64,000 nucleotides of DNA from Nyssa sinensis (Eukaryota; Streptophyta; Magnoliopsida; Cornales; Nyssaceae), in contig CM018051.1 in NCBI GenBank assembly GCA_008638375.1, positions 32,399,740 through 32,463,739 of the forward strand, read 5' to 3'. The notes under the pieces are model-generated. The model worked only from the letters and a program-made list of their open reading frames with translations, ran no database searches and was not told where the DNA came from. A program made the translations under genes and the position numbers. Position 1 is the stretch's first letter; each line of letters starts with the position of its first letter. Shown here piece by piece: positions 35,901 through 48,917 of the stretch.

Positions 35901-36657
35901 CCTTGTGCAGAATTGTCTTGCTCTTTCCTTCATTCAGCTTGTACCTGGGTTCGTGGCATACCGTACACTCCATACATTGTTCAGTCTCCTTCCAAAATAA
36001 CATGCAATCATTTTTGCAAGCATGTATGGGAATATACCCGAGGCCCAATCTCTTAATATTCTTTTCGTCTCGTAATATGATTTCGGAAAGGTCCCCAGTA
36101 GGAAGCGCTGATTTAATTAATTCAATGACCATATTAAATGATTTGTTCCTCCATCGGTTGATAGTCTTAATATGAAGGAGTTTCACGAGAAAGTCCAGTT
36201 TCGAAAACTTATCACAACCTGGATATAACAGCTGCCTTGCTTCCCTCAACAATGACTCAAACGCTTTCGATTGTCCTGTGTCACTCCTGTGACTACTCGC
36301 CCCAGTTGTAGCCCCCTGCAAGTCTACCAACATTTGTGGCAAGCCTTCGTAACCGACCCTAACATTATCACCAAAGTTATCATCGTCGTCTTCTTCTTCA
36401 TCCTCAAATACCACTCGTACGTCACGGTGTTCCCTGTGAAATTCCCAACACGTATGCCTCTTGTCCATCCCGTGTAGGAGTAGGGGCTCTTTGGCCTCAT
36501 CTATGTGCATATAATCCCTATTATTGCACCTCCTACATGGACATCTTATCCTATTTCTTCCATCTGCAGATGCACGAGCAAACTCAATAAAATCTTTGAT
36601 CCCTTTCACATACCCTGGCAAATGCCTGCCCCTCAAGTCCATCCAACTCTTATCCAT
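32999..36657 (-). pseudogene. TNP2-type CACTA transposase pseudogene
   Basis: The start at 36657 opens MDKSWMDLRGRHLPGYVKG (transposase-associated domain, with CPCRRCNN zinc-type cysteines). The TNP2 core follows: YPGCDKFSKLDFLVKL, KNDCMLFWKE, CTVCHEPRY, LASDGFNSFDDMSNAYSMW, DVMHIEKNICDIVLGTLM and LPVALRGYL. After an intron near 34350-34410 come a DUF4218-like block (LEGSIAKAYVDAECLTFCS) and a DUF4216-like block (VQFHTKERE … ASQAKQVFYLKD), then an acidic tail. From 36657 to 34411 one frame is interrupted by TAG, TGA, TGA, TAA and TAG. More stops lie in the 3' blocks. Length and order fit a full-length transposase, now dead. Confidence 0.9.
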
Positions 36658-37439
36658 TTTTGTCTACCTAGTACAAGTCAAAAATGATACTCATTATAAA
36701 TATGAAACATGAATCCTATCACCTCCAACTTCTCTCCAAAGGGTAAGGTGGACCTATCACATTCGTGAATGCACAATCTACTTTGTAATCAACAGCAAAT
36801 CAAATGCTTCATTCCACTCAGACAAAATTTCGGCAGCATCTCCCCATAGTTCTCCAAGTATATAAGATAGACGTTAGCACGCCTGAATATATACCTAGAG
36901 AACAGTAGGAGACCGTGCTAAAATTTTGTCATAGTGGAATATTCAAGCATGCGCTATTGATTTCAATGCAGATTTATGCAATCCCGAACTATCCACTCCG
37001 GATAATTCAAGAATCAATTTTCATACACATGAGCCCAATCGCGATTAAATTTTGCGACAAGATTCACATGTGATGAAAATGACTCTCGAATGGGGCTAGG
37101 CTTACATGAATGCAATCCCTAAATTACAAAACAAATGCAATCTTTTTTTTTTTCATGAGCTAATCCCTTAAAAAAAAATTATTCAAATCAAACGTGTGAT
37201 ACACTAGATAGTTGGTCGGCCACCTAGTGTGTTTCTGGGTCTTTGGATGCCCATTATCATTATTCTTCATAACAAACAAATATTCTTCATAACACATTGT
37301 TTGTTCAATGGATCATTCGTATTGACTTTAAACTCTAATAAAAAAATTAAAAAAATCAACACCTGACATTCACTAAACGAATTTGTAACTATAATTATCT
37401 AGGAAATTTCATTGACTTCAAAGTAGGGTTCCATCCTAG

Positions 37440-37475
<36 letters not shown>

Positions 37476-38174
37476 GTATGAATAATGATAAAAATAACAG
37501 ATTTGTTTTTCATTATTTCTCATTCTTAAATATAAGATAACCTGACTATGTACAAATATTACAATAGATTCATCACTTTATGTTTGTCAATATACTTTCT
37601 GGCTTTAGGTGTGTTGAGATTGTTGTCAATTTTTTAAAGGTGGCTGAATGATTTTTATATTTGTAATCGTGGTTCTTTTTGAGATACTTTTAAAAAATAT
37701 AATCTTTATTTTTTCTAATCAAATTTAAAGGTCCTGTAAAAAAAATTTAAAGATTGTTTTCAAATCACTAATCATACATTATTCATCCATTACTCATCTA
37801 CTAGTTATTTTTATAATACTCTAAATTAATAATTAATTATTTTATATTATTTAAATAAATATTTAAAATTTTAAATTAATTTATCAATACTTTTTCCCAT
37901 TTTAATTGTTAATTATTTATTTTGAAATTAATTTTAATACGGTAGAAAAAATTATCAACCTATCATCGCCTTTAAAGATTTCAATAACAATTAAATTTTT
38001 AGTATTTCATTGAAAATAAAAACAAAATCAAATTTCAACTTGACAAATAACATAAAGATTATATGAAAAATGATCTTTGTACATCATTCATTAAAATTAC
38101 ATAAAGAAGGGTCACATGAAGTAGTGGAAGCAGAAAAAGAAGGAGATTTGCAAAAGTGTTTCACTTATGCGAGT
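36658..38174. other. AT-rich flank upstream of transposase
   Basis: Probably the CACTA leader near the transposase, including TTCGGCAGCATCTCCCC at about 36833, followed by AT-rich DNA. A (TA)n tract of 32 bp lies at 37441-37472. No terminal repeat, no open frame over 60 codons and no LTR match was seen from about 37000 to 38174. This and 41595-41649 are the least repeat-like parts of the window. Confidence 0.5.
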
Positions 38175-39562
38175 TGTCACGCCCCGAATTTCTGACCGAA
38201 ACCCGAGGTGCGACTGACGAACAGAAAGTAAATAAAATAAAAGATAATTAAACAGATTTATGAATTTACGACAAATTAAATAGAGTTCTTTAATTTTCTA
38301 AAAATTTCGGCAGCATCTCCTTTGTTTTTCGAACCTTTTTCCCCCTGATAAACACAATACATCATAGATATATACAACAGTCACAATCCATCCTCACTCG
38401 ATGGCCACAACTCTATCAAAGTTAAATATACATCACCTACTTATACAATCCATCACGTCTACTCCTACACTTAAACTAAAAGATCACAAATTCATTATTT
38501 ATTACAATATACAATGTCATTTCCATTTTATTTTCAGAAACACACCAATTTTTTATAATATCTAAATACGCCCCAAGGGCCCAAGTATTCTTCCAAATTC
38601 ATTTTCCTCTCATTTCTCCAAGATTTCATCAAGTCCCGCGTACCAGGAGCTTTATCTGAAACCTGTGCCCACGAATGGGTCAGCGACAACATGCTGGTAC
38701 GATATAATACTAATGCAAGAAACAGAACTAAGGTCGTGGCATGTGCAAGTGTACAGTTATTTCTATATGGCATTCGATATCATGATGGCAGCATATAAAC
38801 AATATGCAGTATATGAGCTGTATGCATGACACACCCATGCAACTCTATGCCACCCATGTCTCATGATACGGTCATTCTCCGCTGGCATGAGTACCGCCGC
38901 GTATGTCTCGCTTCACGGTCTGGAATCCGTCAGGCAGGCAAGTACCTATTGGCCGATTTTGGGTTTTTCACCACAGGATCTGCACCCTCATAATGCAAAG
39001 CACCTCGTGCTGACCCACACTATGCTTTCAAGAAATCACACGATGCCAATATGCCATGATTTCATCATGCAATGATACAGTTCAAATGAAACATCCCTTT
39101 CATAACCATATGCAACATGCTGTAAATAATGCATCACATTTAAGATAACAATAGCATTTAAATCACAAGACTTCATCCGCAAATCTACGTGTCATACTCG
39201 ATCAATCCCAACACTTATGCAAATCTACATGTCGCAATATCAGTGATCCTTCTAAAACATAAACCACATATGATGACAACTCAAGAAGTAAATCATAACA
39301 CCCACAGATTCATAAAGAACACGTAAGCATATAAACAATCAAATTCTAAGTGGTTTCCTAATAGCAATTACGCATAGAGAACATTCGATCATCTTATCAA
39401 ATACTCCTATGCTTAACCTCATTTCTCACATTAGTAAAATATCATACCAGATAGGGTTGGTCACAACCCTACTAAGCGGTGTCCACTATGCAATCCAATT
39501 AACCCGTAAGTAACTTAGTCCTCCAATGGAATCATATCAAGCTTATGCTTATCTCCACTCAG

Positions 39563-39810
39563 CCAATCTTTGGAGAATTTGCAGTCAAGCGTGAACCAAA
39601 CCCTCGTGCATCCCGAGTTTGAGGTTGCTCTCCAGTCCATGGTTCTGCAGTTGAAGAAAACACACCCGCAGGTTGATCGAGTCGGCCAACCGTTTTAAAT
39701 CCAGTTTCATCAGCTTCTTCGGCCTTTTTCCCTCAAGCAGATGATGATCCTGACAGATTCTGTCCCTTTATCATCCCATCCATCAGATATTGAAGAACTT
39801 TCCCTTCCTC
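39563..39810 (-). pseudogene. Captured WG-motif protein fragment
   Basis: The minus strand reads EEGKVLQYLMDGMIKGQNLS, then GSSSA-stop-GKKAEEADETGF, then a Ser/Pro-rich tail with STAEPWTGEQPQTRD. The stop (TGA at 39733-39735) replaces the Trp that is intact in the second copy at 57482-57484 (SSSAWGKK). A WG repeat context is typical of Argonaute-hook tails such as NRPE1 or the SPT5-like KTF1. A Pol IV/V-type fragment in another LTR of this family makes NRPE1 the favoured but unproven source. Confidence 0.5.
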
Positions 39811-39847
39811 TCATCAGATTACTGTCTAGTTCTCTGTTGTAGAATCC

Positions 39848-40033
39848 TCAACTATTGTATTGCCCACTGTCATTCTCAAGTTCCTCCATTTTCTTAAAGA
39901 GTACTGAACAACTAATTTGCAGCTCTCTGGGTTCTTTAAGAGCCCCTGTCATGAGCTGCAAACTACTTCCAAGAACCCATACGTTACGGAAACTCTGTGA
40001 CAAACTAAAATTCCCGCAGAACACTCTCAACAT
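39848..40033 (-). pseudogene. Coding-like fragment, unrecognised
   Basis: An open minus-strand frame of 61 residues includes LMTGALKEPRELQISCSVLF and KKMEELENDSG, with a helix-forming composition. It lies next to the WG fragment, in sense orientation to the LTR. The source gene is not recognised. Confidence 0.35.
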
Positions 40034-41594
40034 CCCTCATCTTCACCTACAGGGTCAGTGAGAATTCCCTCTCATTCATCATAGTAATCACTTGAATCCT
40101 TCCACCCAGTTCGCAATACCAGTAATCCTTTATGCAAACCGAACTCCTCAATCATCCATCCATGATCAAGCCAACGTGATTCCCCCTCTATCTCCAATTT
40201 GACCAACACACCGGGCACCTGACAATTCTCTCCTTCACCGATCTCCTAACTTGTCAAGCGCAGCCCAGTGTACCCGATCAGAACTGGCATCATCATCAGC
40301 TCCTTACCCGTCGCAACACAGCCCAAACTTCCGTCCTTCTCCTGTTCAGGTCTCACCGGAACACTGTTACCATCCTTTACCATCCGTCACCAAAACCTGT
40401 CCAATAACGCATTACAATCAACCACTGCTCAAACAAATGGCCCTCAGTGCTATCAGAGAACAACCCAACCCACATATTGACCACAAACAAAATTGCCATG
40501 AAACAGAGCAACACACAAGTCTATCTAGAGTTCTCTGTCCAAACAGATACCCAACATCACGGCATCACCATCACCATCACCATCACAACCACCGGCACTA
40601 TTCATCAAACCCCAACGATCCTCCCAACAATTTGACACACAAAATCCTCCATCAAGGTCAGTCTTCAACTACCGCAGCAGGTCTTGTAACATTTAAACCA
40701 AACCCCTGTTCCCTTTTTCCACAAGACGTATCAGAATCCCCCAACAGAGATCATCAAAACCTGGGCAGCCGACCATCAATCAAACCAACTCCCATAGTTC
40801 TCCCCCGTTGCGCCACTACACCAACACGCACACATATACACATATATATATATACACGTACATATACACACAACCCTGTACCACAACTCCCATAGCCGTA
40901 GCCATACACCACAACCGTGACAACAACCTGTTCCATCCCCTGCTCTGCGTCAAACCCAAACAGCCAACACACAAAAAAATCGCAACACAAATCACAGAAT
41001 CGTAACCCCAATCGCAATCCAAAATCCGTCGCAAACCCGTCGCAAATCCGTCGCGAGCTTGGACACGCGAGACGCGATGGCCGTCGACCAGATCTCCCCC
41101 CTCGCGACCACCGCCGTCCGCAGCCCCGTCCGTTTCTCTTTCCCTCTTTCTTTCCTTCCTTTTTCTCTCTCTTTTCTTCTCCCTTTCCTCCTCCCCTGTT
41201 CTGTCGCTCTCCCTCACCGAGACCTGCATGCCCCTTTTCTTCTTTTCTCCTTTCTCTTTTCTTTTGTTTCTTCTTTTATTCATTTTCCACCACACACCCA
41301 TATATATATATATTATACCATACTTTACATTTTATTCATATTTTTATTTTATTTTATTTCATTTTTCATCTATCCATTACGAATGTCAATAAAGTTGGCA
41401 TAAAGCCGGCTCAATATCAGTATTATTTGTTTTACCGTCTCTAGGTGTTCGTTCACGTCTTACGTCATATTTTATTTATTTATTTATTTATTATTATTTT
41501 TTTTTTCAAAATTTAAATTAATTAGGAATTAAGGACATTCACATAGCATTCTAAAAAATAAATTTATTCCAAATTTTTGAATCTTTACACGAGT

Positions 41595-41649
41595 AGGATT
41601 GGCCAACTAGTTGCTTGGTTCATTTCATCTCTACTTAGCACTAGGTTGC
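41595..41649. other. Short flank between two insertions
   Basis: 55 bp separate the TSD of the solo LTR at 38175-41589 from the family D LTR start at 41650. Joined with DNA left of 38170, this is the older target sequence. GTTGC at 41645-41649 may be the left TSD of the family D LTR, whose partner lies outside the window. Confidence 0.5.
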
Positions 41650-43290
41650 TATCACGACCCGAAATCCACCCTTTGCGAATCTCGAGTAGCGACCGCCACC
41701 CTTCGGCCCGAGGACCTCAGGACAATGCTCGCACACGCAGCGGTATCGAATAGATGTGCGACATGTGGTTGCTGAAGAGTGAAAACTTTTTTTTTCTTTT
41801 CTCATTTTAAAATTTGCACATCCGTCCTACACTGCCGCTCTTCACAATGGTACACATGATCATACATTCAAAGCATAACTAAAAACTTAAAGACTTTAAT
41901 AACATTACATATCCACTGCCCCGAGAGGCTTAATACATGACCTTACACTGTCTGTTAATTCAAAATGTACTATTAGAGTTCATATGGTTCCCCCAAGAAA
42001 CTACTTAAACACGTCTTCCCAAAAATGGCTAGACTCATCATCAACGTCTTCAAAATCAGTCCGTCATCAGTTACCTAAAAGGGGGGTCTGAATAAAATCT
42101 GGGTAAGCTAATCTAAGCTTGTGAGTAATTCTTGTATTTGTCATGGGCTTTTCAATTGGTAGTGGTTTAGCACATGAAAGTTTGTAAAATACTCACTACC
42201 AATTGCTCGTACGTTTAGAACACAGATTATATGCATTCTTAAAACAGATAGCTTTGAAACATTTAAAGTATTCAAGCTAAACACACATTTCCTCAAGTAG
42301 AGTTTATGAACTTCAAAAACATATAAATATGCATAATAGAAATGGGGGTGAAAACTTGCTTCCATTTCAAAAATCATTTGTCATCTTTTCTCTTTAATTA
42401 GGTGGAATCTCTTTCGAACCAGACTCCCATTTTACTGTTAATGCTACGATCTCATTTGCCTGGGGGATTAGATCCTGCTACCGGGCACTCCGTCGCGTCA
42501 CAGTTGAATCCCAAAGGATTTCAACTTTGCAAGTGGTACTTAAGTACCATTTTATCTTATAAAACATTTAACACCTAGCTTCTTCAATAGGTACTTTTCA
42601 TGAGTATATAAAACATGAATTATATAACTTCTGCAATAGGACTTCAAATACTTGTAATAATCAAATTCAGAATATTTAAAGAGATTTGCATTTTACCCCG
42701 ACATGCTCAACATTCCCAAGAAAAGAACTGAATATAAAAACATTTAACAAGCATGTCGTAACGGAATAATTTAAAACAGGAATTGTATAAAAACTGAATT
42801 TGATATTCAAATGCTTCATATAACTTGAACTTAAAACTTCTTCAAATATATAAAGTTAAATCTCCATTTCAAACACAGGGTTACTCACCTCGGTTGTAAT
42901 ATCCCGACCCGGGATACCGGGTCACATGACACGTATTACGAGAAAAGGAAATTATATATATAATTAATTAATTATTACATTAATTAATTAATTATAGGAA
43001 TGGATATTTATATGTATTAGTTAAATGTATATATATGTATATATATATATATTAAATGAATGAAATATGAAAATGTTAAAAAAATGAAAAGTGGAAAAGT
43101 TGAATAGTATGTGAATGAGTGTGTGTGTGTGTGTGTCGGCTGGTGTGTGTGTGTGTGTGTCTTGTATATATGTGTATATGTATATATATGTATATAATAT
43201 ATGTAAAATATCTTATGAAAATTAAATGCAAAGAAGAAAAGAGAAAAGTAGAATTTATGAGATGGGAAGTCTAGTGTAGGGCTAGAAATC

Positions 43291-43310
43291 AGAGAGAGAG
43301 AGAGAGAGAG
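43291..43310. repeat. (AG)n microsatellite in LTR leader
   Basis: Ten AG units in the purine-rich leader upstream of the splice donor. A CT version, on the opposite strand, occurs at 48879-48914. Confidence 0.9.
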
Positions 43311-44232
43311 AAGGGTCGATCACCTTCTCTTTAAATAGCCAAGCATGCAAACCATGCTTTCTTCTTGCAAAAGAAACCAAAGGAAGAAGAAGTAAGGAGA
43401 ATAGAGAGAGAATTGGAGGTAGAACAAAGGAGAAAGCAAGTGTAAACAGGTAAAGTTCCAATTTTTACATTTTTCCTCTCTCTAAAATTTTGATTGATAG
43501 GAACTGTTTTAAAGTTGTTTATATACGTAGGATATGTTATATACATGTTTAAAAGTGTAATAAGCATGAAATTTAAGCTTTAAAACACCTAAAAACACCT
43601 AACCCAGAAGCATCCTCCATTGATGACCTTGCATGAAGCAGGTCTGATTCGAGGGAAACCAAACTTGGTTTGGTGTATAAGGACCTCTAGTAGACCCTAC
43701 AAGCATGTGAAAAACCTACACCCGCGACCATGAAGCTCAAGAATCGACCCTCAAATATCAAGGTGCAGGTTACGGGTTTACACCCCAAACCTCTAAATTT
43801 ATGATTTAAGCCATTTCTTTAAATGAAATCTGAATCCCCATGAAGAGGGGATCACAACAAGCCAAACCTCATCAAAAATGGTTAAGAAATAAGCATGAAC
43901 CATAGGTTTTACAGTTCGGGTTATCATGGTTTAAACCCAATGATTTAACCATATTCGAAGCTTCAAATCAATGCTAAAATGTATATTAAGATGTTAGAAG
44001 ATGTTTGGAAAAGAAAACAGAGAAAATGGAAGAGTAAAACGTCACGAAATAGAAAGAAATGGAAAACGGGAATTAGGGTTTTGCAGTCGGTCGAAGTGGG
44101 GAAGACGATGATGGGTTGACTCGTTATAAAATGTGGCCGAGTTGACTCAGACAGGTGGCAGCCTCTGGGCTTGCCACCGATTAATTAGAACGGCGTCGTT
44201 TTGAAATGTCGATTAATTTAAATGAGATCTAG

Positions 44233-44257
44233 GGCTGACGTCATCATGACGTCAGCC
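44233..44257. promoter_or_regulatory. Paired TGACGTCA palindrome
   Basis: Two perfect TGACGTCA octamers separated by TCA lie within a 25-bp near-perfect palindrome. TGACGTCA is a bZIP (TGA-factor/CRE) core, and spaced TGACG pairs form as-1-type elements in plants. Related pairs lie at 48016-48034, 54651-54669 and 59190-59208. Confidence 0.5.
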
Positions 44258-44514
44258 ACATGTAATAAACCGGATAGACCGGTTGGTTTGCAACTGAACC
44301 GGACTGGTTCATTTAAAACTGGACCGAACCCTTTGGTTTTTAATTTATTTTAAAAATAAAATAAACCAAACCTTTGGTTATTTACGAATTGACCCCAACT
44401 GTTTTGGGAAATTCTACTGTGGCCCAGATTTTGAGAATTTTGTTCAAATACACCCCTGGGAAAATATTTAAATAATTAAATAATTATTTAATTATTTTAT
44501 AACTAAGGTAAAAT

Positions 44515-45065
44515 TACTATTTTACCCTTGGGTCATAAATATAGCAAACGAAGTCCAAATTAAGCTTATGAATAGTGTATTTCTACTATTTTGGACATTC
44601 TGAGATCAATGGTAGGGTCCGTTTTACGAAACGAGGCCCGAAAAATAAAGACACGTAAGGGGTAAATGACCGAAATACCCTTGACCCAAAATTTACAAGT
44701 TATTAGTGTATTCTTACTATCTCGGACCTTCTGAGTCCAATGGTGAGGTCCACGACATGAGATAGGGTCCCGAAAAATAAAGACACGTAAAAGGGTAAAA
44801 TGACCAAAATACCCCTGGTACCCCTAAAGCCAAAATGAAATCAGAGAAGGTCTAAATTAACTTTCTTTGACATTCCGGACTCAAAAATGGAGTCCAAATT
44901 ACGAAACGAAGTACAGAAAAATATGACACATAAAACGGTAAAAGACCATTCTGCCCCTTTACATGTAATAGTCCGAATTAAATGTTAGAAAAGCCTAAAC
45001 TGACTTTCTTCGACACCCCGAACTCAATGTTAGAGTCTATTTGACCCAAAGAAATGTCAAAAATA
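44515..45065. repeat. Diverged tandem-repeat module in family D LTR
   Basis: Four units carry GACATTCTGAG-type, CAATGGTGAGGTCC-type and AAAATAAAGACACGTAA segments followed by a GGGTAAAATGACC block. It is the reverse complement of the module at 3690-4830 and 47400-47830. Confidence 0.75.
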
Positions 45066-48015
45066 AAAAGACATAAAATTTGATGAATAGCATCTGTTAG
45101 ATGACTATGAACTGAAATGATGCCAAAGTACTAATACTAAGGCAAGTACGAGAAACGAAATACGAAAAGACACGACACGTAAACATGTCAAATAAATAAC
45201 TTTAAATTAAAGTTAATGGAACTCCCAGAAGAGTATAAATTGAAGTAGATTCAATTTCTAACACATTAAATTGTGTCATAGGTTAAGAATACGAGTTACG
45301 TTAAGTACATATGAATTTATGAAATCATTGTAGGATCAAATACGATTTAAGCATAAGTTAAGGAATATCGAGATGATGTTACAATGAATGTGAAGTTGAT
45401 GAGATATTTATGAATTGTTCTTAGGAACTACAAGGAAAGTGGGAAAGCGCATTATTAGCACTAACCCTAAAGAACCAAGGTGAGTAACCCTGTATTTGAA
45501 GTGGAGATTTAACTCTATGGATTTGAAAAGGTTTTAAATTCAAAGATATGAAGTATTTGAAGTTTCAAATTCAGTATTTACATGATGCAGTTTTAAATTG
45601 TTCTATTTTATAACCCCATTGTGACATGCTTAGTGATTGGTTTCTGCAACAGTTTTTCCTTCAAATGCTTTTCAGCATGTCTAGTTAAAATGCAATTATT
45701 GTTAAATATTCTGAATTTGCTTATTTCAAGTATACGAATGTTTATTACGAATTTATGAAAAGCATCTATGAGAAAAGTCACATGATAAATATTTTATAAG
45801 GTAATGGTGCATAAGCACACAGGCAGTATTTTGGGTTTCTTCGGATCTCATTGACCTGTCAAAAACCACATAGTCAGTATTTTGGGTTCTTATTGTAACT
45901 CATTGACCTGTCATGTGAAATGCCCGGTAGCAGGATCTAATCCCCCAGGCATATGAGATATCTCCATTTATAAGTAAGATGGGAGTCCGGTTCGAAACGG
46001 ATTCCACTAATGAAAGAGAAAAGATGACAAAGTGATTTTGGAAATGAAAGCAGGTTTTACCCTCATTTTCAAATACATATTTATGTGATTTAAAGTTAAT
46101 ATACTTTATCTGATAAGTACGAGTTCCGCTTGGATACCTTAAATGTTTTCAAGCTTTATAAAATGCATATGTTTTGAGTTTTATATACTCTATCTAAGAA
46201 ATACATGTTATGTTATATGTTTTGAAGTTCATGAGTATAAGTATAGCTTGAATACTTTAAATGTTGCAAAGCTATTTGTTTTATGAAATGCATATGTTTT
46301 GAGTTATATACTCTATTTGACGAAGTATGAGTTTAGCTTGAATACTTAAAATGTTTCAAAGCTACATGTTTTAAGGAATGTATATATTCTGTATTCAAAG
46401 TATACGAACAATTGGCGGTGATTGTTTTACAAACTCTTATGTACAAAACCACTGTTAATTGAAAACCCCATGACGAATACTGGAATTGCTCACAAGCTTA
46501 GATTAGCTTACCCGGACTTTGTTCGGACCCCCCTTTCAGGTAATTAGCAGCAGTCTTGACTTGAGGACGTTGATGATGAATCTGCTGATTTTGGGAAGAT
46601 ATGTTTAAGTAGTTTCTCTTGAGAAACCTATGAACTCTAGTAGTACATTTTGTATTAGTAGATAATGTAAGAATATGTATTAAGCCCTCAGGGCAACTGA
46701 ACATGTATTGTATTAATGTTATAAGTCTTTAAGTTTTCGTTATACTCTGAATGTGTAACCATGTATGCTATGTATGGAGTAGCAGTATCGGACGGATGTG
46801 CATAATTTAAAAATGAGAAAAGAAAAAGAAAAATTTTTCACGCTTCCGCAAAACGTATGTTGCACATCTATTCGATACCGCTGCATATGCGAGCCTTGTC
46901 TCAGGGCCCTCGGGTCTCGGGGCGGCGATCGCGATCCGGTAATCCGCAGAGGGTGGGTTTCGGGTCGTGACATCGGTCCTTAGGGTCAGTGCTAATAATG
47001 TGCTTTCCCACTTCCTCTATAGTTCTTAAGAACAATTCACACATAGTCTCATTAACTTCACATCCACTGTAATATCGCCTATTGACACTTCTTAACTTAT
47101 ACTCAGATCGTATTTAAATCCTAAACGATTTACGAATATTCCATAAATTTGTATGTACTTAATTCAACTCGTACTCTTAGCCTACGACACAATTTAATAT
47201 GTTAGGAATTAAATTTATTTCAATTTATACTCTTCTGGTAGCTCCATTAAATTTTATTTAAATTTAATTACTTCACATGTCGACGTGTCGTGTCCTTCTG
47301 TATTTCATTTTAACATACGTGCTTTAGTTTTGTACTTCGGCAGTGTTTTAATTTATAGCCACCAGACTAATGTTATTCATCAAATTTTATGTCTTTTTAT
47401 TTTAGACATCTCTTTTGGTTGAATAGACTCTACCATTGAGTCCAAAACGTCGAAGAAAGTCGGTTTAAGCTTTCGCAGAACTCTGTTTGGGTTTTTGTAG
47501 CAGTAGGGGCATTTTGGTCATTTAGCATTTTTAAGTGTCTTAATTTTTTGTACTTTGTTTCACAATTTGGACCTCACCATTGAGTCCAAAATGTTGAAGA
47601 AAGTCAATTTAGACCCTCTCTGGTTTCAATTTGGCTTTAGGGGTACTAGGGGTAATTTGGTCATTTTATCCCTTTACGTGTCTTTATTTTTTTGGGGTCT
47701 CGTCTCATGAAACGGACCCCACCATTGGATCCGAAATGCTCAAAATAGTCAAAACACACTATTTGTTTACTTTATTTGGACTTCATTTGCCTTGTTTATG
47801 GCGTAGGGGCATTTTTGAAATGTTTTTCATTTAAATATTATTTATTTAATATTTAATTTATTTCGGTTGGGCCACAGTAAAATTTTTCAGAAGTTCAGGG
47901 GTCAGAATCTAATTTCCTTAACTTTCGGTCCAGACCAGTTGGTTCAGTTCAAATTTAAGTGAACCGGTCCGGTTTTCATTAAACCAACCTGTCTACACGG
48001 TTCAATGCATAATGC

Positions 48016-48034
48016 TGATGTCATGATGATGTCA
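48016..48034. promoter_or_regulatory. Decayed paired bZIP site
   Basis: TGATGTCATGATGATGTCA is the 44233 pair with C-to-T changes at the CpG positions, as expected for methylated DNA. A G-box CACGTG lies at 48111-48116. Confidence 0.4.
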
Positions 48035-48873
48035 GCCCTAATGTTTTAAATTTAAAACTTAAACAGAACGTCGTCGTTCCAATAATGCGGTGGACCTACT
48101 CTCATCCTGACACGTGTCTGAGTCAACTTGTGTGACTCGATTCAAACAGTGAGTCGACTCATCGTCTTCTTTACCGTTTTCTTCACTGTTGCCCTAATTT
48201 TTTAATCTAATAACTTCCATTTTTGTGCATTTTTGTTCACCTAACCTCCACTATTTTTAACCTAATCCATTTCTGGAACATTGTTTAAGAGGTTGTTGTT
48301 CATTTTAGGCACCAAACATAACTTATTTGCTTGGTTAAAGGTTTGATAGTGAAACCTGCACCTCGGTCGTTTATACTCATTTCTTAACTAAATCTTATCA
48401 AATCTGTCCTGTTTTGTTCCATATAACATGGGGTTTCATTCCCCATTCTTAAAAATGAGTTTTTCATCGAGTTTGAGGGGTTGGGTTTCAAACCCATAAC
48501 CGGAAACTCTAAGTTTCATGGTCATCGTAATTCTCTGGGGTCATGGTCTAATGTTTTCAAGACACTCAGAGGGTCTAGTTGAGGTCCCAATAGGTAAAAA
48601 AGGTTTTGGTTGCCATCGATTCAGACCTGCTCTCAGCATGGTCCATCAATAGCGGCTTCTCGTGGTTCTTGTGTTTTTAGGTTGTTTTAAAGACCAAATT
48701 CCATGCCTTATTCACGTATTAATGTCCTAAACATCATACATGCATAAATAAAACTTAAACAGCCTATACGCATGCATATATTCTAGAGAGAGAAATTTAG
48801 GTGTTTTAGTGGGTTTACTTCTTTAACTCTGGATCCATTTCCTTTTCCTTTTGATTTTCTCCCTTCTTCTTCT

Positions 48874-48878
<5 letters not shown>

Positions 48879-48914
<36 letters not shown>
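48879..48914. repeat. (CT)n microsatellite
   Basis: About 17-18 CT units in the minus-strand LTR leader. Frames at 48815-49036 are shadows of this tract. Confidence 0.95.

Positions 48915-48917
<3 letters not shown>

Larger units (their letters stand above)
26697..36660 (-). mobile_element. Degenerate CACTA (En/Spm) transposon
   Basis: The left terminus CGCTACAGGAAAA is one base off the usual CACTACAGGAAAA type. Inward come subterminal palindromic repeats, a 3.4-kb tandem array, a TNPA-like pseudogene and a TNP2-family transposase pseudogene, both on the minus strand. This is the standard gene order for plant En/Spm elements. No matching TTTTCCTGTAGTG terminus or GCGACGCAC cluster appears between 36660 and 38174, so the other end is probably deleted. 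The exact outer boundary on that side is unknown. Confidence 0.85.
38175..41589 (-). mobile_element. Family A-like solo LTR with captured sequence
   Basis: It starts TGTCACGCCCCGAATTTC and ends TTTTTGAATCTTTACA, with TSD CGAGT at 38170-38174 and 41590-41594, 3415 bp. Positions 38175-39540 align in reverse with family A (for example the GTGCCCACGAATGGGTCAGC region against 49444, and the GTGAAGCGAGAC block). The rest (39545-41300) is a U3-side block with coding-like pieces absent from the plus-strand family A LTRs. It ends in a pyrimidine-rich, TA-rich stretch. Plus-strand frames at 40251-41444 are antisense, low-complexity shadows. Confidence 0.87.
42895..46972 (+). mobile_element. Family D solo LTR
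   Basis: It runs from TGTAATATCCCGACCCGGG to GGGTTTCGGGTCGTGACA, 4078 bp, with TSD TCGGT at 42890-42894 and 46973-46977. It is inserted in an opposite-strand copy of its own family. It has (GT)n and (TA)n tracts, an (AG)n leader at 43291-43310, splice donor ACAG|GTAAAG at 43450, a repeat module at 44520-45060 and acceptor CCCTTTCAG ending at 46539. No internal retroviral domain was found. Confidence 0.9.

Noticed and set aside
35718..36175. Plus-strand frames of 106-112 codons
   Set aside because: Antisense to the conserved TNP2 transposase frame, which explains the sequence.
40251..41444. Overlapping plus-strand frames of 114-214 codons, rich in Pro, Ser and His
   Set aside because: Low-complexity pyrimidine-, CA- and CAT-rich DNA on the antisense strand of a solo LTR. 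No domain was seen.
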